Under the pieces are notes generated by a model. The model made no database searches, had not been told where the DNA came from, and saw only the letters and a program-made list of their open reading frames with translations. Of a DNA stretch of 64,000 nucleotides, positions 1-10,933 are shown piece after piece; position 1 is the stretch's first letter; each line of letters opens with the position of its first letter. Source of the stretch: Vibrio ulleungensis. Lineage in GTDB: Bacteria; Pseudomonadota; Gammaproteobacteria; Enterobacterales; Vibrionaceae. Both the position numbers and the translations under genes were made by a program. The stretch covers positions 430,058-494,057 of the forward strand of contig NZ_JAFEUM010000003.1 of the NCBI RefSeq assembly GCF_016900875.1. Direction: 5' to 3'.

Positions 1-199
1 AACTTTTTGTTAACATTAGCAAAGGGTAAAAAAACGTCGTTCAATTCTTAAAACAGCGACCTTTTGTGTAATAAACGGTCGAATGTAACGGTCTGTTTCT
101 ATTCTGACGATACGGACATTAGAGACTCGACGAACCTTGTCCAAACTCATGGCAATCTTTTATTTGCAGGGATACAATTGCTGCATTAGTCTCTATGTA

Positions 200-220
200 A
201 GAGCAATCAAAAATTGCTCT
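200..220 (+). promoter_or_regulatory. 5'-UTR hairpin upstream of clpS
   Basis: An 8-base perfect inverted repeat (AGAGCAAT / ATTGCTCT, 5-base loop) ends 24 bases before the chosen clpS start. It is not followed by a T-run on either strand, so it does not look like a terminator. It may be an RNA hairpin in the clpS leader or a protein-binding site. The rest of bases 1-244 holds no gene I can support. Confidence 0.35.
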
Positions 221-244
221 GATTTGTTGGGTTGTAACGTAGTA

Positions 245-565
245 ATGAGTAAGCACTTTGAATGGGTCACTCCCGACTCGGATTTGTTAGAGTTGGAAAA
301 GACCGAACTGTCACCACCGTCGATGTACCATGTCATGCTCAATAACGATGACTACACACCGATGGATTTCGTTGTCGAGATCTTAGAACGGTTTTTCGCA
401 ATGGAGCTTGATAAAGCCAACCAAGTGATGCTGCAAGTACACTACGAAGGCAAAGCAAGTTGTGGGGTGTTTAGTGCAGAAGTAGCAGAAACCAAAGTGG
501 CTCAAGTCACGGTGTATGCAAAAGAAAATGAGCACCCGTTGTTATGCACAATGGAGCGTGCGTAA
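245..565 (+). CDS. clpS: ClpS, N-degron adaptor of ClpAP
   Basis: A 106-residue cytoplasmic adaptor that binds proteins with N-terminal Leu/Phe/Trp/Tyr and hands them to ClpAP. The binding pocket is intact and matches E. coli numbering: N34, D35, D36, T38, M40 in the NNDDYTPMDF segment, and H66. An upstream in-frame start at 137 would add 36 residues with no family counterpart, so the ATG at 245 (MSKHFEW) is preferred. That start gives the usual family length. clpA follows 65 bases downstream on the same strand, the standard arrangement. Confidence 0.96.
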   Translation: MSKHFEWVTPDSDLLELEKTELSPPSMYHVMLNNDDYTPMDFVVEILERFFAMELDKANQVMLQVHYEGKASCGVFSAEVAETKVAQVTVYAKENEHPLLCTMERA

Positions 566-630
566 GGTTTGTTTAAACATAACCATTGAGCTTTCTCACC
601 ATTCGATGGTTTTGTTTTTGGGGAGGTACT

Positions 631-2907
631 ATGTTGAACAAAGAATTAGAAACCAGTCTAAACGGAGCGTTTGCTAGAGCGCGTGATAAACGCCACGAGT
701 TTATGACGGTCGAGCATTTATTGCTCGCGCTTATAGATAATAACTCCGCAAGAGAAGCGCTTAAAGCGTGCCAAGCCAATCTTGATCTACTTAAACAAGA
801 GCTTGAACTGTTCATTGAACAGACCACCCCCTTGATTCCTGAAAACGATGAAACGCGAGAAACTCAGCCAACACTCAGTTTTCAACGCGTATTACAGCGC
901 GCAGTATTTCACGTTCAATCTTCTGGCCGCAACGAAGTTACCGGTGCCAATGTCCTAGTGGCCATTTTTAGCGAACAAGAAAGCCATGCCGCTTACTTGT
1001 TAAAGAAAAATGAAGTCAGCCGCCTAGATATCGTCAACTTCATATCTCATGGCATTACCAAGTCGTCACCAAATGACGCGAGTAGCGGAGACATTTTTGG
1101 TAAATCAGAAGGCCCTGCTCCAAGTGAAGAAGTGGGTGGCGAAGATAAGCTCGAAAATTTTGCAACCAACCTTAATATTGTGGCCAAAAATGGACACATT
1201 GATCCGCTCATTGGACGCGATCAAGAATTAGAACGCACTATTCAAGTTTTATGCAGACGCCGCAAGAACAACCCTCTATTAGTCGGCGAGGCAGGCGTAG
1301 GGAAAACAGCGATTGCTGAAGGCCTTGCTTGGAGAATCGTAGAAGGCCAAGTTCCTGACGTGATTAAGAATAGTGTCATCTATTCGCTCGATATTGGCTC
1401 GCTTTTAGCGGGAACCAAATACCGTGGTGACTTTGAAAAGCGTTTCAAGAATATTTTGAAACAGCTAGAGAAAGAAGATGATGCTGTACTGTTTATCGAT
1501 GAAATCCACACCATCATTGGTGCCGGAGCCGCTTCGGGCGGTCAAGTCGATGCAGCCAACCTTATTAAGCCACTGTTGAGTAGCGGCAAGTTGCGTTGTA
1601 TTGGTTCTACGACTTACCAAGAGTACAGCACGATTTTTGAAAAAGAGCGTGCACTGTCTCGACGCTTCCAGAAAATCGATGTAGTGGAGCCGTCAGTGGA
1701 CGACACTACCAAGATTTTGATGGGCCTTAAGCCTAAATACGAAGCTCACCATGAAGTTCGCTACACCAATAAAGCATTGCGAGCTGCGGTAGAGCTGTCT
1801 GCTAAGTACATCAACGAGCGTCACCTACCAGATAAGGCGATTGACGTAATAGATGAAGCAGGCGCGAAGAGCCGTTTAACCCCTGCAAGTCGTCGTAAAA
1901 AAACCGTGGGTGTTTCTGAAATAGAAGCCATGGTCGCTAAAATGGCGCGCATTCCAGAAAAATCGGTCTCGTCTTCAGATAAAGACATTCTTCAAAATCT
2001 CGACGAGAAAATGAAGATGTTGGTGTTTGGTCAAAATAACGCTATTGATGCCCTGAGCGAAGCGATTAAGCTCACTCGTGCAGGCCTAGGTGCAGACAAT
2101 AAACCAGTAGGTTCATTCTTATTTGCTGGCCCAACAGGGGTAGGTAAAACAGAGGTTACTGTGCAATTGGCTAAACTGCTTGGTATTGAGCTACTGCGCT
2201 TTGACATGTCGGAATATGGTGAGCGACATTCCGTGAGCCGATTGATTGGCGCGCCTCCTGGTTACGTTGGGTATGATCAGGGTGGGTTATTGACCGATGC
2301 TGCTATTAAGCACCCTCACTCTGTTGTACTGCTTGATGAAATTGAGAAAGCGCACCCAGATATCTTTAACTTGCTGTTGCAGGTGATGGATAATGGTACG
2401 TTGACCGATAATAACGGCCGCAAGGCAGACTTCCGCAACGTTATTCTAGTAATGACGACAAACGCCGGTGTAACGGAAACAGAGAAGAAATCTATTGGTC
2501 TGATCCAACAAGATAATAGCACTGACGCAATGGCAGAAATAAAACGCGTATTTACACCAGAATTTAGAAACAGACTCGATAACATTATCTGGTTCAATGC
2601 CTTGGACGAAGAGGTGATACATCAGGTTGTTGATAAGTTTATAGTGGAACTTCAAGCGCAGCTTGATTCGCGTGGTGTGTCGATGGAAGTGACTCCTGAA
2701 GCTCGGCATTGGTTGGCCATCAAAGGCTACGATAAGACAATGGGCGCTCGTCCTATGTCTCGTGTTATACAAGAGAACCTCAAGAAGCCTTTGGCTAACG
2801 AGCTGTTATTCGGTCGTTTAGTAAATGGCGGTGCGGTGTCTGTTGAACTCGTTGAAGACGAGTTGAAGTTTAACTACGCTGACACGGAAGAAGAAGTGTT
2901 CCATTAA
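631..2907 (+). CDS. clpA: ClpA, AAA+ unfoldase of the ClpAP protease
   Basis: A 758-residue hexameric ATPase that unfolds substrates and feeds them to ClpP. In order: the Clp N-domain (about 1-145) that docks ClpS, AAA+ module 1 with Walker A GEAGVGKT near residue 217 and Walker B VLFIDEIHT, and AAA+ module 2 with Walker A GPTGVGKT near residue 500 and VVLLDEIEKAH. The ClpP-contacting IGL loop is visible (KKSIGLIQQD). The start is fixed by GGAGG seven to ten bases upstream of ATG 631; a start at 586 would add 15 unrelated residues. clpP is not in this window. Confidence 0.97.
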   Translation: MLNKELETSLNGAFARARDKRHEFMTVEHLLLALIDNNSAREALKACQANLDLLKQELELFIEQTTPLIPENDETRETQPTLSFQRVLQRAVFHVQSSGRNEVTGANVLVAIFSEQESHAAYLLKKNEVSRLDIVNFISHGITKSSPNDASSGDIFGKSEGPAPSEEVGGEDKLENFATNLNIVAKNGHIDPLIGRDQELERTIQVLCRRRKNNPLLVGEAGVGKTAIAEGLAWRIVEGQVPDVIKNSVIYSLDIGSLLAGTKYRGDFEKRFKNILKQLEKEDDAVLFIDEIHTIIGAGAASGGQVDAANLIKPLLSSGKLRCIGSTTYQEYSTIFEKERALSRRFQKIDVVEPSVDDTTKILMGLKPKYEAHHEVRYTNKALRAAVELSAKYINERHLPDKAIDVIDEAGAKSRLTPASRRKKTVGVSEIEAMVAKMARIPEKSVSSSDKDILQNLDEKMKMLVFGQNNAIDALSEAIKLTRAGLGADNKPVGSFLFAGPTGVGKTEVTVQLAKLLGIELLRFDMSEYGERHSVSRLIGAPPGYVGYDQGGLLTDAAIKHPHSVVLLDEIEKAHPDIFNLLLQVMDNGTLTDNNGRKADFRNVILVMTTNAGVTETEKKSIGLIQQDNSTDAMAEIKRVFTPEFRNRLDNIIWFNALDEEVIHQVVDKFIVELQAQLDSRGVSMEVTPEARHWLAIKGYDKTMGARPMSRVIQENLKKPLANELLFGRLVNGGAVSVELVEDELKFNYADTEEEVFH

Positions 2908-2945
2908 GGAGCACTTTACTCGCTAATTAGCATCTTCTAGAAAAG

Positions 2946-2974
2946 AAAAAACGGAGCCATTGGCTCCGTTTTTT
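2946..2974. terminator. Bidirectional terminator between clpA and infA
   Basis: A perfect stem (AAAAAACGGAGCC with its complement) with a 3-base loop and T-runs on both strands. It lies between convergent clpA and infA and can end both transcripts. Confidence 0.93.
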
Positions 2975-2994
2975 CTTTAAAGCTTGCGTCGATA

Positions 2995-3249
<255 letters not shown>

Positions 3250-3281
3250 TTACTGAATTTAGCCCTAATTTGGGCGGTATT

Positions 3282-3980
3282 TTACCCTTGCCAACGACGA
3301 TTTACTAGCCTTTGATGAGGATTGAATTTAACTTTATAGTTCATCGCCTGACAAGCATCGATTTGGTAACCTAGGTATAGCCAATCTAACTCTTTGATAT
3401 TGCAATATTTAATCTGCAAGAGAACCGATAAAGTGCCTAGTGAAATGGCGTAATTTGGTTGATAAAATGTGTAAAATGCACTGGCACTTTTACTTAATGT
3501 GTCGGTTACTGCGACGGCAATGAGCTCTTTATCATCGTATATGTGTAAAAAGCGTGTAGAGATCCCATGGCTTTCAATGAATTGTTCAAAGTTTCTTTGG
3601 TTGGCTGGGTACATGCTACCCGTAGGATGTTTGGCTTCGATATAGCGTTCATAAAGTGTAAACCATTGCTCATCGAGTTTACGCGCAACCACCAGTTGCA
3701 AATGTTTTGCTTTATTGAGTAACCTTTTTTGGCTACGTGAGGGAACAAAATCTTTGACAGGTATTCGGATAGCCTGGCACTCTTGGCATTGGTCGCAATG
3801 CGGCATGTAGATGGTTTTACCCGATCGCCTAAACCCATTGGCGAGTAACACTTCATAGCCTGCATTGTTGTGCATAGAGTCGTCCATGGCGATGGCTATT
3901 CTCTCAAGTTGGTTCTCGAGATAACTACAAGGATGGTTTTCTGTGTAACCAATTTGAATCTGCTTCAATTCTGATGTCAT
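3282..3980 (-). CDS. bpt: Bpt, leucyltransferase for N-terminal Asp/Glu
   Basis: A bacterial relative of eukaryotic arginyltransferase (Ate1) that transfers Leu from Leu-tRNA to proteins starting with Asp or Glu, making them ClpS/ClpA substrates. The N-terminal Cys-rich cluster (CDQCQECQAIRIP) and the C-terminal GNAT-like half are both present. The start at 3980 (MTSELK) gives an ATGA overlap with the aat stop and has GGAG six bases upstream. A start at 3992 would only add MEFR. It follows aat in one operon; length is 232 residues. Confidence 0.93.
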   Translation of the reverse strand: MTSELKQIQIGYTENHPCSYLENQLERIAIAMDDSMHNNAGYEVLLANGFRRSGKTIYMPHCDQCQECQAIRIPVKDFVPSRSQKRLLNKAKHLQLVVARKLDEQWFTLYERYIEAKHPTGSMYPANQRNFEQFIESHGISTRFLHIYDDKELIAVAVTDTLSKSASAFYTFYQPNYAISLGTLSVLLQIKYCNIKELDWLYLGYQIDACQAMNYKVKFNPHQRLVNRRWQG

Positions 3981-4693
3981 CCTAAACTCCATGGATTGGT
4001 CAGTACTTGTGCACCGTAAAAACTGGTGGGCATAGGACTTCCGTTACTGGTAAGTTTAGTCAAAAACTCTTCTCTTGAGATCACCATTGCGCCCAAGGTG
4101 GTCAAGTGAGGGTTCTCTAGCTGACAATCAATCAATGTGCCACCGTTGTTAAAAAAATGGTGCTGGAAGACTGACATCGCGGTTTTGGAGGCATTATCCT
4201 CTAAGCTAAACATTGATTCGCCACAGAACACTTTGCCGATAGCAACACCGTACAACCCACCTACGAGCTTGTCCTTTTTCCACACCTCCACGCTGTGGCA
4301 AAGCTTGTGGTGTGCTAGTTCGATATAGGCATTAACCATCTCTTGGGTGATCCAGGTTTCTTCAACAGAGCGCGTTTCAGCGCACAATTTGATGACCGAC
4401 TCCGTCGCTCGGTTGATGCTTACAGTAAATTTGGATTTTCGTAGTGTCTTGCGCATGGATTTAGAAAGGTGAAAAGAACTTTTGCTGATCACTGCACGGT
4501 TAGTGGGTGACCACCACAATATTGGTTCCCCGGGAGAAAACCACGGAAAAATACCGCGTTGGTATGCACACCTCAATCTTTCGACGCTCAAGTCGCCTCC
4601 ATAGGCCAATAGTCCGTCTGGATCATGTAATGCGCTGTCAACGGGTGGGAAATAGAGCTGGTCAGGGTGCAGGCTTGGAAGTTGGAGTCCCAT
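3977..4693 (-). CDS. aat: Aat, leucyl/phenylalanyl-tRNA-protein transferase
   Basis: It attaches Leu or Phe to N-terminal Lys/Arg (secondary destabilizing residues), creating primary N-degrons for ClpS. The 238-residue sequence has the family hallmarks GLLAYGGDLSVERL, YQRGIFPWFSPGEPILWWSP and GGLYGVAIGKVFCGESMFS. It is the first gene of the aat-bpt operon. With clpS and clpA nearby, a complete N-degron pathway from tagging to unfolding is encoded within 4.5 kb. Confidence 0.96.
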   Translation of the reverse strand: MGLQLPSLHPDQLYFPPVDSALHDPDGLLAYGGDLSVERLRCAYQRGIFPWFSPGEPILWWSPTNRAVISKSSFHLSKSMRKTLRKSKFTVSINRATESVIKLCAETRSVEETWITQEMVNAYIELAHHKLCHSVEVWKKDKLVGGLYGVAIGKVFCGESMFSLEDNASKTAMSVFQHHFFNNGGTLIDCQLENPHLTTLGAMVISREEFLTKLTSNGSPMPTSFYGAQVLTNPWSLG

Positions 4694-4860
4694 AATTCAC
4701 TTACATCGATTAACTTAAAAAGTAGCAGCGAGAGCCTTTCGACCTCGACGAGAGGCCAACGCATAATAATTCAAACAAAATGCGCGGTTATTGCTGGTTA
4801 TTACGAATATTTTTCGTTAGTCTCGAAACTATAACATTTAGCTAAAGGATACCAAAATCG

Positions 4861-6141
4861 ATGGAAAGTTTGACGTTGACACCGATTGCAAAGGTTGACG
4901 GTGTCGTCAATTTACCGGGCTCAAAAAGCGTGTCGAACCGCGCACTTTTGCTAGCGGCAATGGCAAAGGGCGAAACCAAATTAACCAATTTACTCGACAG
5001 TGATGACATACGACATATGTTGAATGCACTGACGTCACTTGGCGTTTCTTACCAGCTCTCTGACTGTAAGACAGAGTGCACCGTTCAAGGTTTGGGCGGA
5101 GTGTTTAACACGGAACAACCTTTGGAGCTGTTTTTAGGAAATGCTGGTACAGCGATGCGACCACTAGCCGCTGCATTGTGTATGGGGCAGGGTGAGTATG
5201 TGCTCACCGGTGAGCCGCGTATGAAAGAGCGCCCAATTGGTCATTTGGTGGATGCACTTAAGCAAAGTGGTGCCGATGTCGAATACTTGGAAAACCCTAA
5301 CTACCCACCGCTAAAAATTCATGCCGGTCAGTTATCGGGTGGTAAAGTATCGATTGATGGTTCAATTTCAAGCCAGTTTCTAACTGCTTATTTGATGGCG
5401 GCTCCAATGGCCTCTGGTGATACAGAAATCACCATTGAAGGCGATCTTGTTTCTAAGCCTTATATCGATATTACACTGCATATTATGAGCCAATTTGGTG
5501 TTGAAGTGGCTAACCACAACTATCAAAAATTCGTAGTGAAGGGCAATCAGACATACCAATCACCCGGTACATTCTTGGTTGAAGGGGACGCCTCATCAGC
5601 GTCTTATTTTCTTGCAGCGGCTGCGATTAAAGGTGGCACTATAAAAGTCACGGGTATTGGCAAAAACAGTATTCAAGGCGATATTCAATTTGCAGATGCA
5701 CTAGAAAAAATGGGTGCACAGATTGAGTGGGGCGACGATTATATTGCGTCAAGCCGTGGTGAGCTTCGCGCGGTGGATCTCGATTTTAACCATATTCCCG
5801 ATGCAGCGATGACAATCGCGACTGCAGCGTTATTTGCGCAAGGTACAACGGCAATACGTAACGTGTACAACTGGCGCGTGAAGGAAACAGATAGATTAGC
5901 CGCGATGGCGACAGAGCTACGTAAAGTAGGCGCCTCGGTGGTGGAAGGAGAGGACTTTATCGAAATCACCCCACCAGAACAGTTAACCCACGCAGCAATA
6001 GATACTTATGACGATCATCGTATTGCCATGTGTTTTTCGTTGGTTGCGCTGAGCGACACCAAAGTGACCATCAACGATCCAGGGTGCACATCTAAAACCT
6101 TCCCCGATTACTTTGACAAACTAAAAGGTTTGAGCCAGTAA
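4861..6141 (+). CDS. aroA: AroA, EPSP synthase
   Basis: 3-phosphoshikimate 1-carboxyvinyltransferase, the sixth shikimate-pathway step; it joins PEP to shikimate-3-phosphate. The 426-residue sequence has the substrate motifs [39 protein letters not shown], the SSQFLTA segment and the C-terminal [10 protein letters not shown] and [10 protein letters not shown] blocks. The glyphosate-contact Gly in GNAGTA is the ordinary one. It stands alone here, without serC. Confidence 0.97.
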   Translation: MESLTLTPIAKVDGVVNLPGSKSVSNRALLLAAMAKGETKLTNLLDSDDIRHMLNALTSLGVSYQLSDCKTECTVQGLGGVFNTEQPLELFLGNAGTAMRPLAAALCMGQGEYVLTGEPRMKERPIGHLVDALKQSGADVEYLENPNYPPLKIHAGQLSGGKVSIDGSISSQFLTAYLMAAPMASGDTEITIEGDLVSKPYIDITLHIMSQFGVEVANHNYQKFVVKGNQTYQSPGTFLVEGDASSASYFLAAAAIKGGTIKVTGIGKNSIQGDIQFADALEKMGAQIEWGDDYIASSRGELRAVDLDFNHIPDAAMTIATAALFAQGTTAIRNVYNWRVKETDRLAAMATELRKVGASVVEGEDFIEITPPEQLTHAAIDTYDDHRIAMCFSLVALSDTKVTINDPGCTSKTFPDYFDKLKGLSQ

Positions 6142-6161
6142 TAAGAGAAGGCGGCATTGTT

Positions 6162-6187
6162 CGCCCTCGGCGTGAAGCCGCAGGGCG
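6162..6187. repeat. GC-rich hairpin between aroA and yciN
   Basis: An interrupted inverted repeat (CGCCCT ... AGGGCG with an inner GGC/GCC stem) lies between the convergent ends of aroA and yciN. There is no clear T-run on either side, so it may be a weak terminator or an mRNA-stabilising end structure. Confidence 0.45.
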
Positions 6188-6188
6188 A

Positions 6189-6431
6189 CTAATTTAAAGT
6201 AAACTCTTTAGATAGATGATGCGCCAAATATTTAAACATATTAAAGGCTGCTGGGGTGTTGGTTGTTGGGAGTCCATCGTCTAAAAAATACTCGCCTTTA
6301 AATACCAAAACATCGTCTTTTTCTTCTACCGAAGTTGCACGCATACCATCTATATAGTTGTCATGATCTTGGATGATTTGATTGGCAATTAGAAGCAGTT
6401 CAAATTGGCTAATGGCTTTTCTTTGGCTCAT
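6189..6431 (-). CDS. yciN: YciN family protein (DUF2498)
   Basis: An 80-residue small protein of unknown function. It matches the YciN family, which in E. coli also lies next to topA. The conserved stretch is VLVFKGEYFLDDGLPT followed by FNMFKYLAHHLS. It has no signal peptide or membrane segment. It is divergent from topA and convergent with aroA. No biochemical role can be inferred. Confidence 0.85.
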   Translation of the reverse strand: MSQRKAISQFELLLIANQIIQDHDNYIDGMRATSVEEKDDVLVFKGEYFLDDGLPTTNTPAAFNMFKYLAHHLSKEFTLN

Positions 6432-6781
6432 GGGAATTCACATTATTTAGTCAAGCAGATGAGCCGAAAGTCTACTTTGCCACTAAAGAAGACTCAATAG
6501 CTTGTGTGATGGAAATCTGTGCATAAGAGTTAATATAGTGGGCCTAACTTCATAAATTGGTGGGTCTAATCCAGATTCTGTTGACCTTGACATTCGGTTG
6601 CGATTAGTATGCGAGCCATTGATATAGCGTGAAAATTTTCAACTCCATTTGTAGGGCGTCAGTCATACGGTTTAATTTTCTTTTCAAAAATGGGTTGAAT
6701 TTCTGTAATTCTCGCTCGATAGTAAAAATAGAAGCAACACCCGTTGCCATAGTTTAGTCATCGTGAGGACCACTTGTCGTT
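6432..6781. other. Divergent yciN/topA intergenic region
   Basis: This 350-base gap must hold the promoters of yciN (minus) and topA (plus). A TTGACC/TTGACA-like stretch near 6582-6592 is a possible topA -35 element, but the matching -10 is not clear. Two similar blocks (GTGGGCCTAA near 6538 and GTGGGTCTAA near 6561) repeat at about 23-base spacing. I see no gene or structured RNA in it. Confidence 0.4.
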
Positions 6782-9418
6782 ATGGGCAAATCACTTGTAA
6801 TTGTAGAGTCACCTGCCAAAGCCAAAACCATAAATAAATATCTTGGTAAAGACTTTGTTGTTAAATCCAGTGTTGGACACGTTCGTGATCTTCCAACTGC
6901 AGGACAATCTACAGGTAAAAAAGCGGCAGCCGTCTCCACCAAGGGATTAAGTCCTGAGGAAAAAGCGAAGCTTAAAAAAGAGAAAGATCGCAAAGCGCTA
7001 ATCAAAAAAATGGGAATTAACCCTTATGATGGCTGGGATGCAAACTATCAGATTTTACCAGGCAAAGAAAAAGTTGTCGCAGAGCTACAAAAATTAGCCA
7101 AAGACGCTGATTACGTCTATCTCGCAACCGATTTGGATCGCGAGGGAGAGGCTATTGCTTGGCACTTGCGAGAAATTATTGGTGGTGATGAATCACGTTA
7201 TCGTCGCGTGGTGTTTAACGAAATCACCAAAAACGCTATTACCGCGGCGTTTGATGAACCGGGTGAACTTAATATAGACGGCGTCAATGCTCAGCAAGCT
7301 CGTCGCTTCATGGACCGCGTTGTTGGATTCATGGTGTCTCCGCTGCTATGGAAAAAAGTAGCGCGTGGATTGTCGGCGGGTCGAGTTCAATCTGTTGCTG
7401 TTAAACTGCTGGTTGAGCGCGAGCGCGCCATTAAAGCGTTTATCCCAGAAGAGTTTTGGGACATTCATGCAGATACACTGACTCAGTCAAAAGAGAACTT
7501 TAAGCTGTTGGTGGCGCAAAAGAACGATACGTCGTTTAAACCAACCAATCAGCAACAGGCTGAAGAAGCCGTGGCGGCCCTTAAAACGGCTAAGTTTGAA
7601 GTGTGCAAACGTGAAGATCGCCCAACATCCAGCAAACCTTCAGCACCGTACATCACTTCAACGCTGCAACAGGCCGCGAGTACTCGACTGGGTTACGGCG
7701 TAAAGAAAACAATGATGTTGGCGCAGCGTTTGTATGAAGCGGGTTACATTACCTATATGCGTACTGACTCAACCAACTTGAGTAAAGATGCTGTTGAGTC
7801 GCTGCGAGACTATATCTCTACAGAATATGGCGATGCTTACCTTCCTGCAAAACCAACGGTTTATGGTAGCAAAGAAGGTGCGCAAGAGGCGCACGAAGCT
7901 ATTCGTCCATCAAGTGTTGAAGTGAAAGCTGACGACCTTAAGGCAATGGAAGCTGACGCGCATAAATTGTATAGCCTTATTTGGAACCAGTTTGTTGCTT
8001 GTCAAATGACACCGGCCAAATACGATTCAACCACGGTGAGTGTAAAAGCCGCTGAGTACACGTTGAAAGCGAAAGGTCGTATTTTGAAATTCGACGGTTG
8101 GACACGAGTTCAGCGTCCACTGGGTAAAAATGAAGATCAAATTCTTCCGGCAGTACAATTGGGTGACACGTTGTCGCTTAATAGCCTCGATCCTAAACAA
8201 CACTTTACTAAGCCACCGGCACGTTTCACCGAAGCGGCATTGGTTAAAGAGCTCGAAAAACGCGGTATCGGTCGACCTTCGACGTACGCGTCAATCATCT
8301 CTACCATTCAAGATCGTGGCTATGTAAAAGTTGAACAGCGTCGCTTCTACGCAGAGAAAATGGGTGAAATCGTTACCGATCGTCTAGGCGATAGCTTCGA
8401 CGATCTGATGAACTACGACTTCACCGCTCGTATGGAACAAAAATTGGATCAGATCGCTGAAGGCGATGCCAATTGGAAGAACGTTCTTGATAACTTCTTC
8501 AGTGACTTCACCCACGACCTGCAAACCGCGGAGCTTGAAGAAGATGCAGGCGGTATGAAGCCAAACCATATTGTGGTTACCGACATTGAATGTCCAACCT
8601 GTTCGCGTCCTATGGGAATTCGCACAGCGTCTACGGGAGTATTCTTAGGCTGTACTGGCTATGCACTACCACCAAAAGAGCGTTGCAAAACCACAATTAA
8701 CCTTGGTGATGAAGAAGGCATTGTAAACGTTCTTGAAGAAGACGTTGAAACCGCTGCTCTACGTGCGAAAAAACGTTGTCCAGTGTGTGAAACGGCAATG
8801 GATGGCTACCTTATCGATGACAAGCGCAAACTTCATGTGTGTGGTAATAATCCTAACTGTGAAGGCTTTGTGGTTGAAAAAGGCGAGTTTAAAGTAAAAG
8901 GCTATGACGGCCCAGTCGTAGAGTGCGACAAATGTGGCTCCGACATGGTGCTGAAAAACGGCCGCTTTGGTAAGTACATGGGTTGTAGCAATGAGGAGTG
9001 TAAGAACACTCGTAAAATTTTGCGCAATGGCGAAGTTGCTCCACCGAAAGAAGACCCAGTCCATTTCCCTGAGTTGCCGTGTGAAAACTCGGACGCGTAC
9101 TTTGTTCTGCGTGATGGTGCATCTGGGCTATTTATGGCGGCAAGTAACTTCCCTAAATCGAGAGAGACAAGAGCTCCTCTAGTGGAGGAGTTAGCGAAGT
9201 ATAAAGAGCGCATCTCGCCTAAGTTCCACTACTTGGCTGATGCTCCTACTCAAGATCCGGATGGACGCCCGGCTGTTGTTCGATTTAGCCGTAAATCGAA
9301 GGAGAACTACATTCGCTCTGAAATCGATGGTAAGCCATCGGGTTGGACCGGATTGTATATCGACGGCAAGTGGGAAATCACTGACAAACGTAAAAAGCCA
9401 AAGGCTGAAAAAGCCTAA
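6782..9418 (+). CDS. topA: DNA topoisomerase I
   Basis: Type IA topoisomerase that relaxes negative supercoils. The 878-residue protein has the TOPRIM domain ([12 protein letters not shown] at the N-terminus, [15 protein letters not shown] near residue 120) and the active-site Tyr in [13 protein letters not shown] (around residue 325). It also has three C-terminal zinc-ribbon modules starting with [18 protein letters not shown] and CDKCGSDMV, then a basic tail. The size is normal for the E. coli/Vibrio type. The ATG follows GAGGACC at a suboptimal distance; no better start is visible. Confidence 0.97.
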   Translation: MGKSLVIVESPAKAKTINKYLGKDFVVKSSVGHVRDLPTAGQSTGKKAAAVSTKGLSPEEKAKLKKEKDRKALIKKMGINPYDGWDANYQILPGKEKVVAELQKLAKDADYVYLATDLDREGEAIAWHLREIIGGDESRYRRVVFNEITKNAITAAFDEPGELNIDGVNAQQARRFMDRVVGFMVSPLLWKKVARGLSAGRVQSVAVKLLVERERAIKAFIPEEFWDIHADTLTQSKENFKLLVAQKNDTSFKPTNQQQAEEAVAALKTAKFEVCKREDRPTSSKPSAPYITSTLQQAASTRLGYGVKKTMMLAQRLYEAGYITYMRTDSTNLSKDAVESLRDYISTEYGDAYLPAKPTVYGSKEGAQEAHEAIRPSSVEVKADDLKAMEADAHKLYSLIWNQFVACQMTPAKYDSTTVSVKAAEYTLKAKGRILKFDGWTRVQRPLGKNEDQILPAVQLGDTLSLNSLDPKQHFTKPPARFTEAALVKELEKRGIGRPSTYASIISTIQDRGYVKVEQRRFYAEKMGEIVTDRLGDSFDDLMNYDFTARMEQKLDQIAEGDANWKNVLDNFFSDFTHDLQTAELEEDAGGMKPNHIVVTDIECPTCSRPMGIRTASTGVFLGCTGYALPPKERCKTTINLGDEEGIVNVLEEDVETAALRAKKRCPVCETAMDGYLIDDKRKLHVCGNNPNCEGFVVEKGEFKVKGYDGPVVECDKCGSDMVLKNGRFGKYMGCSNEECKNTRKILRNGEVAPPKEDPVHFPELPCENSDAYFVLRDGASGLFMAASNFPKSRETRAPLVEELAKYKERISPKFHYLADAPTQDPDGRPAVVRFSRKSKENYIRSEIDGKPSGWTGLYIDGKWEITDKRKKPKAEKA

Positions 9419-9427
9419 TTGAGACTT

Positions 9428-9459
9428 AAAAGTGCCGCTGTTTAGCGGCACTTTTTTTT
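9428..9459 (+). terminator. topA terminator
   Basis: A perfect GC-rich stem (AAAAGTGCCGCT with its complement, 4-base loop) followed by eight T residues, ten bases after the topA stop. Confidence 0.94.
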
Positions 9460-9569
9460 GGTTTTCATTTTTTTTTATCTGGCAAACGTTTGCTTTGCTC
9501 GGTGCCGTTGAGAATAAATTGAGCTATGGTTACTATCAGCGCACCCAAAATGTCATCCAATAAATCGAT

Positions 9570-10874
9570 ATGAAATTTCCCGGCCAACGTAAGTCAAAAC
9601 ACTATTTTCCCGTTAATAAACGAGACCCGTTGATAACGTCCTCAATTGTATCGGCCAAAAACAAAGGCTCATACATCGTTGGTATTGACCAAACATTGGT
9701 TGACATCGAAGCACGCGTTTCCGATGACTTCATTGAACGTTACGCACTCAGTAAAGGCCATTCATTGGTGATTGACGATGCAAAAGCCGAAGCGTTGTAT
9801 AACGAACTTAAAGATAATGATCTCGTTACCAATGAATTTGCAGGGGGCACTATAGGCAATACTTTGCATAACTTTTCAGTGCTTGCCGATGACAAATCTA
9901 TTCTTTTGGGTGTAATGAGCGAAGATATTAAAATCGGTAGTTATGGCTATCGTTATCTTTGTAATACCTCAAGTCGTGTCGATCTTAATTATTTACAGGG
10001 TGTACAAGGCCCTATTGGGCGCTGTTTTACGTTAATTAGTGATAATGGTGAACGAACCTTCGCAATTAATGAAGGGCGAATGAACCAGCTAAATAGCAGC
10101 AGTATTCCTGAGTCTATATTTGAAAAAGCCGCAGCGCTTGTTATTACCTCTTATTTGGTACGCTGCCAAGATGGCGACCCAATGCCAAAGGCGACAATGC
10201 AAGCTATCGAATACGCAAAAAAATACGACGTTCCTGTAGTATTAACGCTTGGAACTAAATATGTCATAGAAGGTGACGTAGAATTTTGGCAGGAATTTTT
10301 ATCGGAACATGTTACTGTCGTTGCAATGAATGAAGAGGAAGGCCTAGCATTGACCGGTGAATCCGATCCATTATTAGCAGCAGATAAAGCGTTAGAGTGG
10401 GTTGATTTAGTATTATGTACTGCAGGACCGATTGGTTTATTTATGGCCGGCTATACGGATAATAGTGTTAAAAGAGAAACCTCATTACCATTATTACCAG
10501 GAACGATCCCTGAATTTAATCTATATGAATTTAGCCGACCTGCGACCAAACAACAGTGTAGCGATCCAATAAAGGTGTATTCCCACATTGCGCCTTATAT
10601 GGGTGGACCAGAAAAAATCAAGAATACCAATGGCGCAGGTGACGCGGCACTGTCGGCACTGCTACACGATTTAGCCGCCAATCGATACCATAAGCAGAAC
10701 GTGCCTAATTCAAGTAAACACCAGCGCGAGTTTCTTACTTATTCGTCATTCTCACAAGTGTGTAAATATGCGAACCGCGCCAGTTTTGAAGTATTAGCAC
10801 AGCATTCGCCTCGACTGTCAAAAGGGTTACCAGAGCGAGAAGACAGTTTAGAAGAAGCGTATTGGGAACGATAA
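9570..10874 (+). CDS. gsk: Inosine-guanosine kinase
   Basis: Purine salvage kinase of the PfkB/ribokinase family that phosphorylates guanosine and inosine to the monophosphates. The 434-residue length equals E. coli Gsk. The N-terminus MKFPGQRKSKHYFPV is characteristic, and the PfkB anion-hole/catalytic motif NTNGAGDAALSALL lies near residue 352. The AVLADD/substrate-lid region is typical. It has its own promoter region after the topA terminator and converges on hns. Confidence 0.95.
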   Translation: MKFPGQRKSKHYFPVNKRDPLITSSIVSAKNKGSYIVGIDQTLVDIEARVSDDFIERYALSKGHSLVIDDAKAEALYNELKDNDLVTNEFAGGTIGNTLHNFSVLADDKSILLGVMSEDIKIGSYGYRYLCNTSSRVDLNYLQGVQGPIGRCFTLISDNGERTFAINEGRMNQLNSSSIPESIFEKAAALVITSYLVRCQDGDPMPKATMQAIEYAKKYDVPVVLTLGTKYVIEGDVEFWQEFLSEHVTVVAMNEEEGLALTGESDPLLAADKALEWVDLVLCTAGPIGLFMAGYTDNSVKRETSLPLLPGTIPEFNLYEFSRPATKQQCSDPIKVYSHIAPYMGGPEKIKNTNGAGDAALSALLHDLAANRYHKQNVPNSSKHQREFLTYSSFSQVCKYANRASFEVLAQHSPRLSKGLPEREDSLEEAYWER

Positions 10875-10891
10875 CGAAATACGGTATAAAT

Positions 10892-10919
10892 AAAAAAGGG
10901 AGCTTAAGCTCCCTTTTTT
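10892..10919. terminator. Bidirectional terminator between gsk and hns
   Basis: A 28-base perfect palindrome of six A, GGGAGCTTAAGCTCCC and six T residues. It serves the convergent genes gsk and hns. Confidence 0.94.
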
Positions 10920-10933
10920 ATTTTTGACACTTC

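Noticed and set aside
2446..2772. 108-codon minus-strand frame inside clpA
   Set aside because: Antisense to conserved AAA+ coding sequence, no SD, no recognisable protein; a shadow frame.
8759..9213. Several 70-100-codon minus-strand frames inside topA
   Set aside because: They lie opposite the zinc-ribbon coding region and arise from its codon bias.
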